Below, in pieces: positions 49,813 through 60,539 of a stretch of 64,000 nucleotides of DNA. Below the pieces are notes generated by a model. That model did no database searches, was not told where the DNA came from, and saw only the letters and a list, made by a program, of their open reading frames with translations. Both the position numbers and the translations under genes were made by a program. Each line of letters begins with the position of its first letter. The stretch's first letter is position 1. Where the stretch lies: assembly GCA_003254925.1 (NCBI GenBank), contig QANZ01028759.1, forward strand, positions 426,881 through 490,880. The letters run 5' to 3'. The stretch comes from Chamaecrista fasciculata (lineage: Eukaryota; Streptophyta; Magnoliopsida; Fabales; Fabaceae).

Positions 49813-50209
49813 GGGTAAATTACACTTTGGTACTCTGTGGTTTGACCCTATTTCACTTTGGTACCCTGTGGTTTGAAACTTGACACTTTGGTACCCTGTG
49901 GTATTCTCCTTTAATACTTTGGTACCCTTTGGAGTTATTTTGTAATTTTAACCATAATAAATTTTGCAAAAATTACATATTAACCCCTAAATTTTTTAAA
50001 GTTTCCATTTTAGTCCCTAGATAATATGTATCTAAGGACCTATTTGTAATTTTTTAAAAACTTTTTGGGGTCAATATGTAATTTTTGCAAAATTTATCAT
50101 GGTTAAAATTACAAAATAACTCCAAAGGGTACAAAAGTGTTAATGGAGAATACCACATGGTAACAAAGTGTCAAGTTTCAAACCACAGGGTACAAAGTGT
50201 AATTTACCC
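49813..50209. mobile_element. Foldback Mutator-like MITE, family A (copy 4), perfect 9-bp target duplication
   Basis: TATTATAAA flanks both sides (49804-49812 and 50210-50218). The ends GGGTAAATTACACTTTG and AAGTGTAATTTACCC are exact inverted repeats apart from small changes. It is the best-preserved family A copy and defines the family's ends. Confidence 0.92.
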
Positions 50210-50348
50210 TATTATAAATGTAAAATTATATAAAAACCCTCTATGTAAAAGATTAATTAATATATTATTTTAATCTTTTAGGGACTAAACTATACATTTC
50301 AATCTTTTAGGGATTGAGTTGTCAACTCGGTGATCTTTTAGTGATCAA

Positions 50349-50349
<1 letters not shown>

Positions 50350-50437
<88 letters not shown>

Positions 50438-50447
50438 CGTCGTTGTT

Positions 50448-50482
<35 letters not shown>

Positions 50483-50543
50483 TGTTGTTGTCGTCGTCGT
50501 CGTCGTCGTCGTCGTCATCATCGTTGCCGTCATCGTTGTTGTT
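50350..50543. repeat. TTG/TCG trinucleotide microsatellite
   Basis: An almost pure TTG tract to about 50436 grades into mixed TCG/TTG/TCA triplets. A short relic of the same tract, TTATTGTCGTTGTCGTCG, lies at about 51602. Confidence 0.97.
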
Positions 50544-50554
50544 GTGTCATCCTT

Positions 50555-50900
50555 ATCGTTATTCAAAAGTAATATATATATAGATGCATAGCTAGTAGTG
50601 TTGTTTCACAATAATATAATGTGAGTTGTTTCTTCTTCATAATCATTCAAAATATAAGAGATTGATTTTGGTCAAATAATATAACTCCAAATGTTATTAG
50701 AGCCTCCATACACTGCATTTTTAAATAACATTTGGTGTTATATTGATTTGATTAAAATCCTTTTGTTTTCTCTTATAGATATATGAATTTGGTTACAAGG
50801 TTCTCTTTGGTGTTGGAGGTTGTGATATTTGTTAACTTGGAGAACAATTTTAATTGGCTCATGAATTACCAAATAGAATTTGAGATATATTTTTCTCTAA
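50555..50900. repeat. Diverged duplicate, copy 1
   Basis: Shares a long ordered series with 51633-52027: CGTTATTCAAAAGTAATATA, ATTGATTTTGGT, GGTTACAAGGTTCTCTTTGG, AATTGGCTCATGAATTA and TTTGAGATATATTTTTCTC. Each copy follows a TTG/TCG tract, so the duplicated unit included the microsatellite. Confidence 0.8.
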
Positions 50901-51125
50901 TTATATGGTAAATCATTGACTCAAGTAAAATTTTATTTTCCACAATGAAAATAACAGAGAATGCAAGCTAATGATAAATTAATTGGTCAGGCCAAAAAAA
51001 AAATAATTGGAGGTGAGTTTTTATTTGCTAATGAATTTCTAATACTAAATTTTGAGCATCTTAAAGTTCCAACTCAATATCATGTTTTTCTTTCAAATCT
51101 TGTAATTTATATTTTATTATAAAAT

Positions 51126-51476
51126 TGGACTAAAACCCTATTTTGGCTCCTCATGTATTACATTTTTCTCAATTTGGTTCTCTTTAAATTTTCTTTCTCA
51201 ATTTGATCCTTCACAAATGTTTCCGTTATGAAAGTTAGTCTTTATATCCAATTTAAAACATAATAGATGATGTGATATTGTTTAATGATGATATGTCAAG
51301 TTAAATGATGATGGATGAATTAATTTTGTGACATTTTTTAACAACGCCACATCACCAATCGTTAAAAATACGATGAATGGATTAACTTTGATGATAAAAA
51401 TATTTTTGAGAGACCAAATTGAGAAATATAATTTAAGGGGACCAAATTAAGGGGCCAAAATAGGATTTTAGTCTAT
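51126..51476. mobile_element. TIR foldback element between the duplicates
   Basis: Left end GGACTAAAACCCTATTTTGG and right end CCAAAATAGGATTTTAGTCT are inverted; inner arms TCTCAATTTGGTTC and GACCAAATTGAGAA also pair. No ORF. Target duplication not resolved. Confidence 0.65.
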
Positions 51477-51632
51477 ATTATTGATTACTTCATGACATGA
51501 AAAGTTCCATTTTTTCTAAGGACAAATGTGTTAATTTTATAAGGCATTGATGAGAGGGTATTAAATGAGAAGAGTTTTAATATTTAATTACTAGTTAATT
51601 GTTATTGTCGTTGTCGTCGTGTTGTTGTTCTT

Positions 51633-52027
51633 GTCGTTATTCAAAAGTAATATATATAAATGTATAGATAATAGTATTATTAAAGGAAATTGTTTCTAGT
51701 TAAAATATAAACTGAATTGTTTATTCTTTATTATCATTCAAAATATAGAAAATTGATTTTGGTAAGATAATATAACTCTAAATGGTATTAAAGGCTCCAT
51801 AAACTTAGTTTTTTTAATAAAATTTGGTGTATTATTGATCTTATTAAAATTCTTTTGTTTTCTCTAAAAAAATTTATATGTGAATTTGGTTACAAGGTTC
51901 TCTTTGGTGATGAAAGTTTTTTTTTTTTTCTTTTTGGTGATGGAGGTTGTGTTATTTGTCAATTTGGAGAAAAGTTTTGATTGGCTCATGAATTATCTAA
52001 TAGAATTTGAGATATATTTTTCTCTAA
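51633..52027. repeat. Diverged duplicate, copy 2
   Basis: Counterpart of 50555-50900, with an extra CTTTTTGGTGATG insertion around 51920-51940. It ends at TTTTTCTCTAAC, exactly where a LINE polyA tail begins. Confidence 0.8.
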
Positions 52028-52235
52028 CTTTTTTTTTTGTAGTTCAAAGAGGCCTCACGGCCCAAAGCAGCAAAAGAAACTAAAAAAAAAACACAAACTA
52101 AGGACTAAAATCCCCTAGGCAGCTCGACACCTATGGCATCTTTGAACAAGATGAGGCTCATAGCTTCCGGCGGCTCCTCCCACCACGTCGGCAGCCTGAT
52201 TTCCTTCACGATCCACTCCCTACGCAGCCTGATTT
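52028..52235 (-). mobile_element. 5'-truncated LINE 3' end
   Basis: On the minus strand the last codons read WWEEPPEAMSLILFKDAIGV, then ELPRGF and a stop, the usual PP...L-x-x-D-x-x-G tail of plant LINE polyproteins. A 3' UTR (TTTGGGCCGTGAGGCCTC) and an A-tract (T-run about 52028-52038) follow. CAGCCTGATTTC occurs at about 52193 and again at about 52223. Confidence 0.65.
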
Positions 52236-52242
52236 CATTTTT

Positions 52243-52528
52243 GGGTAAATTACACTTTGTACCCTGTGGTTTTACCCTATTTCAGTTTGGTACCCTGTGG
52301 TTTGAAACTTGACACTTTGGTACCCTGTGGTATTCTCCTTTAATACTTTGGTACCATTTGGAGCTATTTTGTAATTTTAACCATAATAAATTTTGTAAAA
52401 ATTACATATTGACCCCTAAATTTTTTTAAAGTTTTCATTTTAGTTCCTAGATAATATGTATCTAGGGACCTATTTGTAATTTTTTTAAAAATTTTTGGGG
52501 TCAATATGTAATTTTTGCAAAATTTATC
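52243..52528. mobile_element. Foldback Mutator-like MITE, family A (copy 5, right arm lost)
   Basis: Begins GGGTAAATTACACTTTG and runs to AATTTATC in the core, then breaks off into unrelated repeats at 52529. About two-thirds of the family length remains. Confidence 0.75.
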
Positions 52529-52856
52529 GGATGGGACAGGTGTTGGCATTTCAATGAGTGTGTGCTTTGAAACAGTAGCTAAACACTCAATGAGAATGCG
52601 TCACGTGTGCAAAATCAACCTTATGGGACAAGTGTTGGCATTTCAATGAGTGTGTGCTTTGAAACAGTAACTAAACACTCAATGAGAATGCGCCACGTAT
52701 GCGAAACAGTAGCTAAACACTCAATGAGAATGCGCGACGTATGCAAAATCAACCATTGTTTTGTTAAATTAATTGAAGTTACCATTCGAGTGGAGGGTGT
52801 CCGAGGAGGGGAATCGGAGGGTGTTGGCATTTCAATGAGTGTGTGCTTTGATATTA
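52529..52856. repeat. 92-bp-period repeats with GTGTTGGCATTTCAATGAG
   Basis: ATGGGACA(G/A)GTGTTGGC starts at 52531 and 52623, and GGTGTTGGCATTTCAATGAG again at about 52819. ACACTCAATGAGAATGCG occurs three times. The series abuts the truncated MITE on one side and the BED-finger fragment on the other, so it may be an element's subterminal repeats. Confidence 0.7.
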
Positions 52857-53386
52857 GCATATTGGACTGTTTCAGACATCCGTATTCTACTGGCCTCACT
52901 ACCACCTCGAGAGCCTCCACCTTCTTCATACACATTTTGTCTTCCCCCCGTTTGTTGTCTGAACCTTTGTCTGTCTTCCCATTCTTGTTGTGATATCATA
53001 CTTTCTTGCATAACTTGTCTCATATGTGTGTTCTTATCAAGAAAGTCTTCTATGTCATCATCATCATTATTATCATCACCTCTTATGCGTGCTTCAAATT
53101 CTTCTTTTCTTTTTTGTTGTCTTTTTTTTTTTTCATTACCATCTTTAATAAGACTCATCATACTCTCTCTTGTCTTTGTATCAACACTAGGACAACTTGC
53201 AACTTGTCCTTTAAAGTGGGCTATATGACACTTCAATCGAGTAATGCCGCCCTTTATTATTTTTCCACAAAGTTTGCACTTGACATTGTTCCTATTGCCC
53301 GCCACAGATTCCCCAAAATGCCAACCAATGTCATCACTAGGAGCACCGTCCCATCTTGTTGTTGGGAATTCTTCTCTTGGTGGCAT
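52832..53386 (-). pseudogene. N-terminal fragment of a BED zinc-finger hAT-type transposase
   Basis: 184 codons from ATG 53386. Near residue 36 is CKLCGKIIKGGITRLKCHIAH, a BED-type zinc finger (C-x2-C, then H-x-x-H spacing of plant hAT proteins), followed by a basic/acidic linker with DDNNDDDDIEDF. The catalytic domain and hATC dimerisation region are absent. The last nine or so codons come from the adjoining repeat. Such N-terminal pieces are common relics of plant hAT elements; a host gene use cannot be excluded. Confidence 0.7.
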
Positions 53387-53390
53387 TGTT

Positions 53391-53881
53391 GATCTAATTT
53401 CACAACATCTATCAATAAGATCACAATCATATATATAAATGACAAATATTTAAATTCCAAAATATATTGTAGTATTTGATAATTTTAAAAAAAAAATCAA
53501 CCTATTGTTAAATCCTAACTTACATAAATTAATTAATTAACCTTCCTAAATCATAATCCACAATCCATTCCCAAAGCCCTATGAATCATATCTCAAATCA
53601 TAATCTCAATTTCAATATTCAATTAGAAATCACAATAATCTAAATTAAAATAAATATATAAATAAATAATCAACAATTAAATGCTAACCAATAATCCAAT
53701 CCCATATCTCCATAACTAATATCTCAAATCTCAACTTTCTTAAATAACAAAAATCAAAATAAATAAATAATATAAATTAATTTCTCACTCTCAGCCTCTC
53801 TACACGCACAAGCACAAGTGCACAATCATAATATCTCAAATCATGGCAAATTGGTCATTATATAATATATATTAACCATAT
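53391..53881. other. AT-rich intergenic DNA
   Basis: No gene seen; many AATCTCAA / CATAATC words of low complexity. Confidence 0.4.
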
Positions 53882-53890
53882 TAATTAAAA

Positions 53891-55330
53891 GAGCAAACCC
53901 CCTTTTTGGTCCCTCAATTGTTACTGACTCGAGGATTTGGTCCCTCAATTGTGGGAAACTACAACTAAGTCCCTCAATTGTACAATCTCGTTTACGTTTT
54001 GGTCCCTCAGGTCTGGTCCGTTAGTGATAGAGCTGTTAAGTGATGACGTGTCACCGTTATCTGCTTAGGTGGCCGTTAAATGCTTAGTTGGCATGCAAAA
54101 TTAATATCCAACTCATTTTTACTTGACACCTCATTAAAATAAATTAAAATCAGACTGAAGCAAGTTCGTGGCTCATCTTCGCCGCTCATCTTCATTCCAA
54201 ACCCTAGAACCTGAAAATCACACCTCACTTCATTCCAAACCCTAGAACCTGAAAATCAAACCTTCCATCTTCGCCGCTCATCTTCCAACTTCATGGCTCA
54301 TCCTGTTCATCTTCCACCTTCTTCGTCGCTCATCTCGTTTATCAGCGTTTTGGCTTTGATTTCGAAAACACATTTGATTTCGTTTTGGCTTTGTTGCTGT
54401 GAGGATGAGGACGATGATGATAAAAACGATGCTGAGATCTGGACGATTTCGTTTTGATTTTGTTTTCGCTTCAATTTTTGCTTCAATGACGATGAAGATG
54501 ATGATGAGATTTGGACGATTTTCGCTTCAATTTTCTGCTATTTCACTTTAATTTTCTGCACAAAGAGGAAGATGATGATGATTAGGGATTAGGATGATTA
54601 GGGATGATGATAATTTCACTTCAATTTCGCTTCAAATCGTCGATTTAGTGTTTTGTGGGAAGATAGTTGAATGGAAGATGAAAATGAATGGCGTCGTCGC
54701 GTCGATTTGAATGGAAGATGAAGATGAAAATTAAAAAAAAATAATAATCTGGGAAGATGAAGATGATGATTAAAAAAATTAAGTTTTAGGGGCTTAGGGT
54801 CTAGGAGTTTAGGATTTTAGGGTTTAGGGTTTAGGAGTTTAGGGAACAAATTGACTTTTTTTTAATTTCTATTTTAATAAAATAAATGACAGGGACTGAA
54901 TTGCAATTTAGGGTTTTTAATATTTTTTTATTTCAATTTATTCCTTGCATATCAATTTAGTCCCTGACAGATTTTTGGATTAAGGACTAAATTGGAGTGT
55001 TTGAAAGAGTTTTGTGACACTTTACAATTTTATTTTGAGGATTTGGGAATAAAATGAATGAAGATGATGAAAAAGAGGGGATATTAATGAGGTGTCAAGT
55101 GAAAATGAGTTGGATATTAATTTTGCATGCCAACTAAGCGTTTAACGGCCACCTAAGCAGATAACGGTGACACGTCATCACTTAACAGCTCTATCACTAA
55201 CGGACCAGACCTGAGGTACCAAAACGTAAACGGGATTGTACAATTGAGGGACTGAGTTGTAGTTTCCCACAATTGAGGGACCAAATCCTCGACTCAGTAA
55301 CAATTGAGGGACCAAAAAGGGGGTTTGCTC
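53891..55330. mobile_element. Non-autonomous Mutator-like element with perfect 9-bp target duplication
   Basis: TAATTAAAA flanks both sides exactly (53882-53890 and 55331-55339). TIRs of about 230 bp start GAGCAAACCCCCTTTTTGG and run through GGTCCCTCAATTG, CGTTATCTGCTTAGG and CCAACTCATTTT. The interior has a CTCATCTTC-rich tract, GATGATGA-rich DNA and telomere-like TTAGGGTTTAGGG. It shares AATGAAGATGATGAAAAAGAG and neighbouring blocks with 46910-48872. No transposase, so it depends on a partner. It lies about 520 bp before the PPR start codon at 55849. Confidence 0.93.
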
Positions 55331-55339
55331 TAATTAAAA

Positions 55340-55848
55340 TTAAAAAAAAAAACTCAAATCAGACTCTCACAAGCCACAAGTCGCACAAAATCTTCTCAGT
55401 TCTCAGTTCTCACCTCACGCACAAGACTGCTGATCTCACCCTCCAAAGTCCACAAGAGTCGCACAAGCCTCTGCTTCTCGCCCTTCCTCAGACTTCGGAC
55501 TCAGAGTTTGGCCGCTTCCTCTGTAAATGATTAAAGATGAAGAGTCGATTGAAGAAAAAGAGATGATTTTAATTGCAGAGAAGTGAAAAAAAACGCAGAT
55601 CTAAGCAGAATCATGAATCCAAGTTGAAGGTTAGATTTTTACCTTTATAGTTTTGTGATTTTGCTTCTGATTTCAAGGCTGGAAACAGAGGAGCTGAAGA
55701 ATGATGATGAAATCGTATGGGTCTGTGGGATTGTGGGAGTGGATTGTAGTTGTAGATCTGAGATTTTGATTTAGGGTTCCAAAACTTTCTTCTCCCTTCT
55801 GAAATCGTGCGAAAAGAAAAGCAGAAAAGAGAAAAAAAAAAAGCTTCG
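55340..55848. other. Upstream region and leader of the PPR gene
   Basis: Rich in CTCACAAG/CACAAGA words, then a purine-rich stretch before the ATG. The promoter and 5' UTR must lie here or in the adjacent Mutator-like element. No TATA box can be singled out. Confidence 0.35.
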
Positions 55849-57764
55849 ATGTTCCGTTGCGGCGCAAAAGTGAGAAAATCAATCACACCGCAATTGCGGT
55901 GTGATGCGGTTGCGTTGCCCTCCGCAACCGCAATATTGCGGCCGCAATTTGTGACGCGGTCCGCAATTTGCAACCATGCCACAGATTACAGATGCACTCG
56001 CCATTTTACTACCATCGATTACTCCTCCGAACATTCTACTGTGCGAGATTTGGTTGGCTTGTTCTCAAATATCCCCTATGACTCTCGATTATTAGACCGA
56101 GAGGATTTGCTCCGGAAAGTTGCGATTCTGAAGGACGAATTGGTTGGGGTAGCCAAGGACTCTGATAAGGTTCTCGCCATATTGGACGATAATCTTGAGT
56201 CGTTGTATCGGAGACATCCTGGTGGGGCCGCCTTTGTTGAGCTTTTGGATTCGTTGCTTTCCTCCCCTGACTTGCTTCTACTGGTATATAACTTTACAGT
56301 TCTAAAGTGTCCAATTTCATGGATAGCATTATTTAGGATTGTTGCATAGAATTTGTATACAGGATACGTGTTTTCACTTGCATATTCATGAATTTATGCT
56401 CCTAGTCCTAGCATATCTGGATACTTAACAACAAATCAGGTCTTAGTAGTATAGTACGGCTAGTTGGTCTTGATATTGTAGGGGCCAGGATATTTCAAGT
56501 GGGTAGCAACAAACAGCTATTGGTGATTTGGTTTAGTTCGAAATCTACCTGGACTAATGATGTTTCCTATATCATGCAAATAAAATTCAAAGATTCTTCT
56601 GCTGACATTTTCTTTTGGTTAACGTTGTTTATCATTCAGGTTTTGAATTGGAGAAGAAAAGTTTCTCTTGATGGAATTCCCATGACACGCGAAGAGTATT
56701 CTAAGGCCATTAAAGCTGCTGGTCGATTAGGAAATGTTGATCTTGCAGTTGAAATCTTTGACGAAGCTGCAAACAATCAACTCAAAACAACATGTACTTA
56801 TAATGCAATGCTGGGTGCTTTTATGTTCAATGGTCTTCCTTACAAATGCCAGTCATTATTCCGGAAGATGAAACGGGAAGCAATTTGTAGCCCTGATATT
56901 GTGACATACAATATTCTTATTTCTGTTTATGGGAAAATGATGCTAATAAATCATATGGAAAAAATAGTTGAGGAGATACATAATTCAGACATCTCCCCAA
57001 ATATACGCACTTATAATCATATAATTGCTGCATATGTTACAGCCTGGGACTGGGACAGAATGGAACAAACCTTTCAAATGTTGAAGTCAAGCCTTGTTGA
57101 ACCTGAGACTCAAACCTACCTGCTAATGCTCCGTGGGTATGCTCACTCAGGTAATTTAGAGAAGATGGAAGAGATGTATCAGTTAGTGAGGGATAATTCA
57201 AAAGAGGATAAATTTCCTTTGATCAGGGCCATGATATTAGCATATTGCAAAAGCACTGCACCTGATAGAATTGAGAAGATAGAGAGATTACTGAAGTTGA
57301 TTCCGGAAAAGCAGTATAGGCCTTGGTTACATGTGTTATTAATTAAGTTTTATGCTGAAGAGGACTGGTTAGAGGCAATGGAGAACTCAATTAATGATGC
57401 ATTTGAGCGCAAGGTCTCAGTAAACTCGGCAAGAATCATGCGGAGTATCATTGGAAGTTATTTTAGGAAAAATGTAGTGGACGGGTTAGAAGATTTTGTG
57501 AAGCGTGCTGAACGTTGCGGCTGGAAAATTTGCCGATCCTTATATCATTGTAAGATGGTTATGTATGGATCACAAATGCGCCTAGAAGATATGGAAAGTG
57601 TCCTGAATGACATGGAAAATGTCAACATCAATTCAACCAAAAATACTTTGTTGATTATGTATAATGCTTATGTGAGCTGTGGCCACAGATCTAAGGTTGA
57701 CAAAATATTGGGACTTATGTGCAAGCGAGGATATGAATTTCCTGTGAGTGCATTCCCATCATAA
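55849..57764 (+). CDS. P-class pentatricopeptide repeat protein, At2g30780-like
   Basis: PPR proteins bind organellar RNA sequence-specifically; no specific target is known to me for this one. Exons 55849-56283 and 56640-57764 join in phase 0 at GTATAT...TTCAG, giving 519 aa. The N-terminus (MFRCGAKVRKSITPQ...) is Arg/Ser-rich with few acids, fitting an organelle, probably mitochondrial, presequence. Helical repeats lie at about 164-337, with TYNAML, VTYNILISVYG, RTYNHIIAAY and QTYLLMLRGY, and more degenerate ones follow. It is somewhat longer than my recollection of the Arabidopsis protein (about 450 aa). The excess is near the N-terminus, where residues about 12-43 come from a palindromic repeat. 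Stop TAA at 57762. A GTGAGT inside the last codons (57744) could instead splice to 58273, changing the C-terminus. Confidence 0.88.
55882..55975. repeat. Palindromic GCGG/CCGC repeat inside the PPR first exon
   Basis: Starts with a perfect 24-bp palindrome (centre GCAA/TTGC) and continues CCGCAACCGCAATATTGCGG and GCGGTCCGCAATTTGC. It is translated in frame as LRCDAVALPSATAILRPQF and so on. Such GCGG-rich short repeats are dispersed in plant, notably legume, genomes; the family name is not certain. Confidence 0.75.
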
Positions 57765-59560
57765 AATATATTACTCGGAGCTACATCTTGCTAGCCAAAA
57801 TTGAACAAGTGTGATGAACATGTTGACGTCGGTCTGCTGAATGAGTATATAATGCTGGTGGGCAGGACTCAGCTCCATATAATATATCTCGTGATGGAAA
57901 TGTAACTCTAGAAATTTCATGCCAACGCTTGAACAAAATTCTAACTTCTTTGTGATGAACAAGTATAACAGACATCTTCAATGGCATGGGAATCTTAAAC
58001 AGTTTGTAGGTACGTTTTTTTTCTAACTTTTTATATTGTGCCACTGCCACTGCAGCGGAAAGAACTCATCCTTCGATGCATAGTGTTATAGAGATTGGAT
58101 TAGACAGTTTTGTTTTAATTTAGTCTCCTTAGTTCCCTGGTTTCAATTTTATCAATCTGGCTGTACTCTATCTTCTCTCTTTTTTTTTGGTGGACTAATT
58201 CTTCTCTTAGTAATATTTTTCCAATAAAAAGAATTGTAGTTATACTTTGATCTACTGACATTAATCATTGCAGATGGTATTGCAGTCTTTTGCCGATGAA
58301 GGCACCAGAAATGCTGATTGCTTATTGCTTGCAGAACCCTAAATCAGTTCAACGCTTCCATCTAGGCAGGAGATAATGTTTGTCTGCCAATAGTCTATTT
58401 TCTTAATCATTGAATCTGGTAAAAACTACAATTACATGGAAGAGTGCAATTGTTGCTTAGATATAGAGACCATATTATGGTGAATCGTAGGTAGAGAAAA
58501 GGATGAAGATTACTAAGGAAGTGAATAATTTTATAGTAGGGACCTTTAGTTCGTGCACATTATTGAGTGTCTGGATATCACGATTCGTGGGATACAATCT
58601 GGCACTAAATTTGTTGAATATTTTTAACTTATAACCAAGTGGTTCGATTCTGCTGTCTGATGAAAATATTTTTAGGCCCTGTTTCTTCTATAGTTATGGT
58701 ACTTAAAATTTAATGCCATGTTTAACGAAGAGAACCAGTACATTCGTCTGAGATGTTTTAAAAAGTTAGTTTTTACTTGAGATGTTATTTTAATCCTTTA
58801 TTAATCGTAGTTTACGTGTGCAATTAATAATTAGATTGCCGTTTTTTGCTATTCGAGGTTGCTGACGTTTTTGTGTATGCAAGTTACATTCTTAATGAAC
58901 AGCTCCAGTGTCTCCCTGCCCTTGTGTGGTAAATTCAGTGCTAAAGTTGTACTTCTGTACCTTTTACACCCAAACTATGTCAAGGTGTTAATCTCTTAGT
59001 ACACAAATTACGGTGTCTAAGAATTTTAGCTACACAAAAAATATTAGCATGGGTGAATATGAATCTCTAATGACTAAACCATCTAAAATTGTAAACTTGA
59101 AACGTGAGTCATTCTAAGTTTACAGATTTCTTAGACTGTATATTTTTGGCCCGAGGACCCAGATGTTGGAGTTAGACAAATCAAAAGTAGGTAGATAGAA
59201 TCATGTATAAATCACGCGTGTCGGGAAAGAGACGTTTGTAGTATGTGATAAAACAAAACCAGATTATGGTTCTTCAATTGGTTACGTGCATGGTTTATAT
59301 ACAAGTAGGATAAGAATATCAGCAGAAACCATGAATGAAGATAATTAGGGCCCTACCTCATACTACCATCCACATAGGTTATTCTCTTCATTGATTTTGA
59401 CCCTTAATTCAAGTTTAAAATGTTAAAAAAAAAAAATTACAAAGATCAGAATTCATCTATATAATAGTGTTCACACTCATTAAAAATAAAATTAAAATTA
59501 TTAATTTTATAAATAAAAAATAAAGAACATATACTTCTAGGCTATATATATAAAGTTAAA
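57765..59560. other. 3' region of the PPR gene and intergenic DNA
   Basis: Probably contains the PPR 3' UTR. A possible alternative last exon starts after CATTGCAG at 58273 and reads MVLQSFADEGTRNADCLL to a stop. No other gene or element seen. Confidence 0.4.
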
Positions 59561-60490
59561 CTATGTTCTTGGTTTTTTTTTTTTGACCCTTCCTTTAAGA
59601 ATGAACAACGGCAATAGAGGCTTAGAGATATCAATCTCAACGCATAATCTCGCAAACTTGCCCCTACTCAATTTGTAAGTAGTCATATCAACTTTAACCG
59701 ACTTCCCAATCCTATTCCCCAAAGTCTTCAATACAAATTCATCATAATACTGTAGAGGAAGATCAGGAAATCTCACCCAAACTAACACTTTTTCAACCGA
59801 ATCAAACCAAGGATTGAAATCCTCACTCCAAGTTCTAACCATTAAGTAGTGATCATAGATCATCCAAGGTCCGCCTTCTAATGCATATTCATATTCCTCC
59901 TTCTTCTCAAAAAGCACAAAAAAATAATCGTTCAGTACATCAGTTACAGAATTTTCTCCCTTCCTCTCCCAAATAGCCTTCAATCTAGATTCTAGGGCTT
60001 TAATCCCAATCATCCTCCCTAGTAATTTTACTACAATCACCATTTCAAACTGAACACAGATCCTCTTCTCAACCTTCTTAGAGAAAATAAATTCTGGCAC
60101 AGAATGTTTACCTTTTGGATGTTCAATAATAACAACATCTTCTGCAGGTACCTCAGAATTTATTTCTTCATCAACATTCAGATCACGTTCTGACTTAGAC
60201 TTAGCATCATCTTCGTCACTTTCATCATCAACACCTTCCATATCCTGCAGATCATCCACTCCAGCTAACGCTTCACGATACGATCTACTCTTAGGACTCT
60301 CAGCCTCTTCCAACAACTCCAGATCTGCATAATCTTTCAATCCAGTACAGACACCAGAAAATTCCTCATCAGCTCCCTTTACTTTCTTAGTACTTCGATT
60401 GAGCAAATCATCTTCTTCGCTAGATCGATCTCTGCCATCGCCAAAAACCCTAGCACAGTCGCGATTTTCCTCTCCAACATTTCCCGCCAT
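59561..60490 (-). CDS. LINE ORF1-type DUF4283 protein, polyA-terminated copy
   Basis: 309 aa from ATG 60490 with no frameshift. The N-terminal half is acidic and low-complexity (DDESDEDDAKSKSERDLN). The second half is a DUF4283 domain, the RNA-binding part of plant L1-type LINE ORF1: YFFVLFEKKEEYEYALEGGP and W, then VWVRFPDLPLQYYDEFVL and GKSVKVDMTTYKLSRGKFAR. The zinc knuckle that normally follows is missing. The frame instead runs through an A-tract (T-run 59573-59584 on the plus strand), giving the tail VKKKKPRT. This suggests a transcript polyadenylated inside ORF1 and retro-inserted. The target duplication is not seen. Either a young dead LINE piece or a retained DUF4283 gene. Confidence 0.7.
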   Translation of the reverse strand: MAGNVGEENRDCARVFGDGRDRSSEEDDLLNRSTKKVKGADEEFSGVCTGLKDYADLELLEEAESPKSRSYREALAGVDDLQDMEGVDDESDEDDAKSKSERDLNVDEEINSEVPAEDVVIIEHPKGKHSVPEFIFSKKVEKRICVQFEMVIVVKLLGRMIGIKALESRLKAIWERKGENSVTDVLNDYFFVLFEKKEEYEYALEGGPWMIYDHYLMVRTWSEDFNPWFDSVEKVLVWVRFPDLPLQYYDEFVLKTLGNRIGKSVKVDMTTYKLSRGKFARLCVEIDISKPLLPLFILKGRVKKKKPRT

Positions 60491-60539
60491 TTTTTCGTCT
60501 CCTTTTTTTATTCCACCCACTCTATTTAAAACTTATTTA

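Noticed and set aside
50314..50583. Poly-Leu/poly-Ser ORF (and poly-Thr on the other strand)
   Set aside because: Translation of the TTG/TCG microsatellite; no gene context.
52607..52993. Overlapping 100-130 codon ORFs
   Set aside because: Translations of the 92-bp repeats and the antisense of the BED-finger fragment.
55273..55530. 85-codon ORF upstream of the PPR gene
   Set aside because: Begins inside the Mutator-like TIR; no recognisable protein features.
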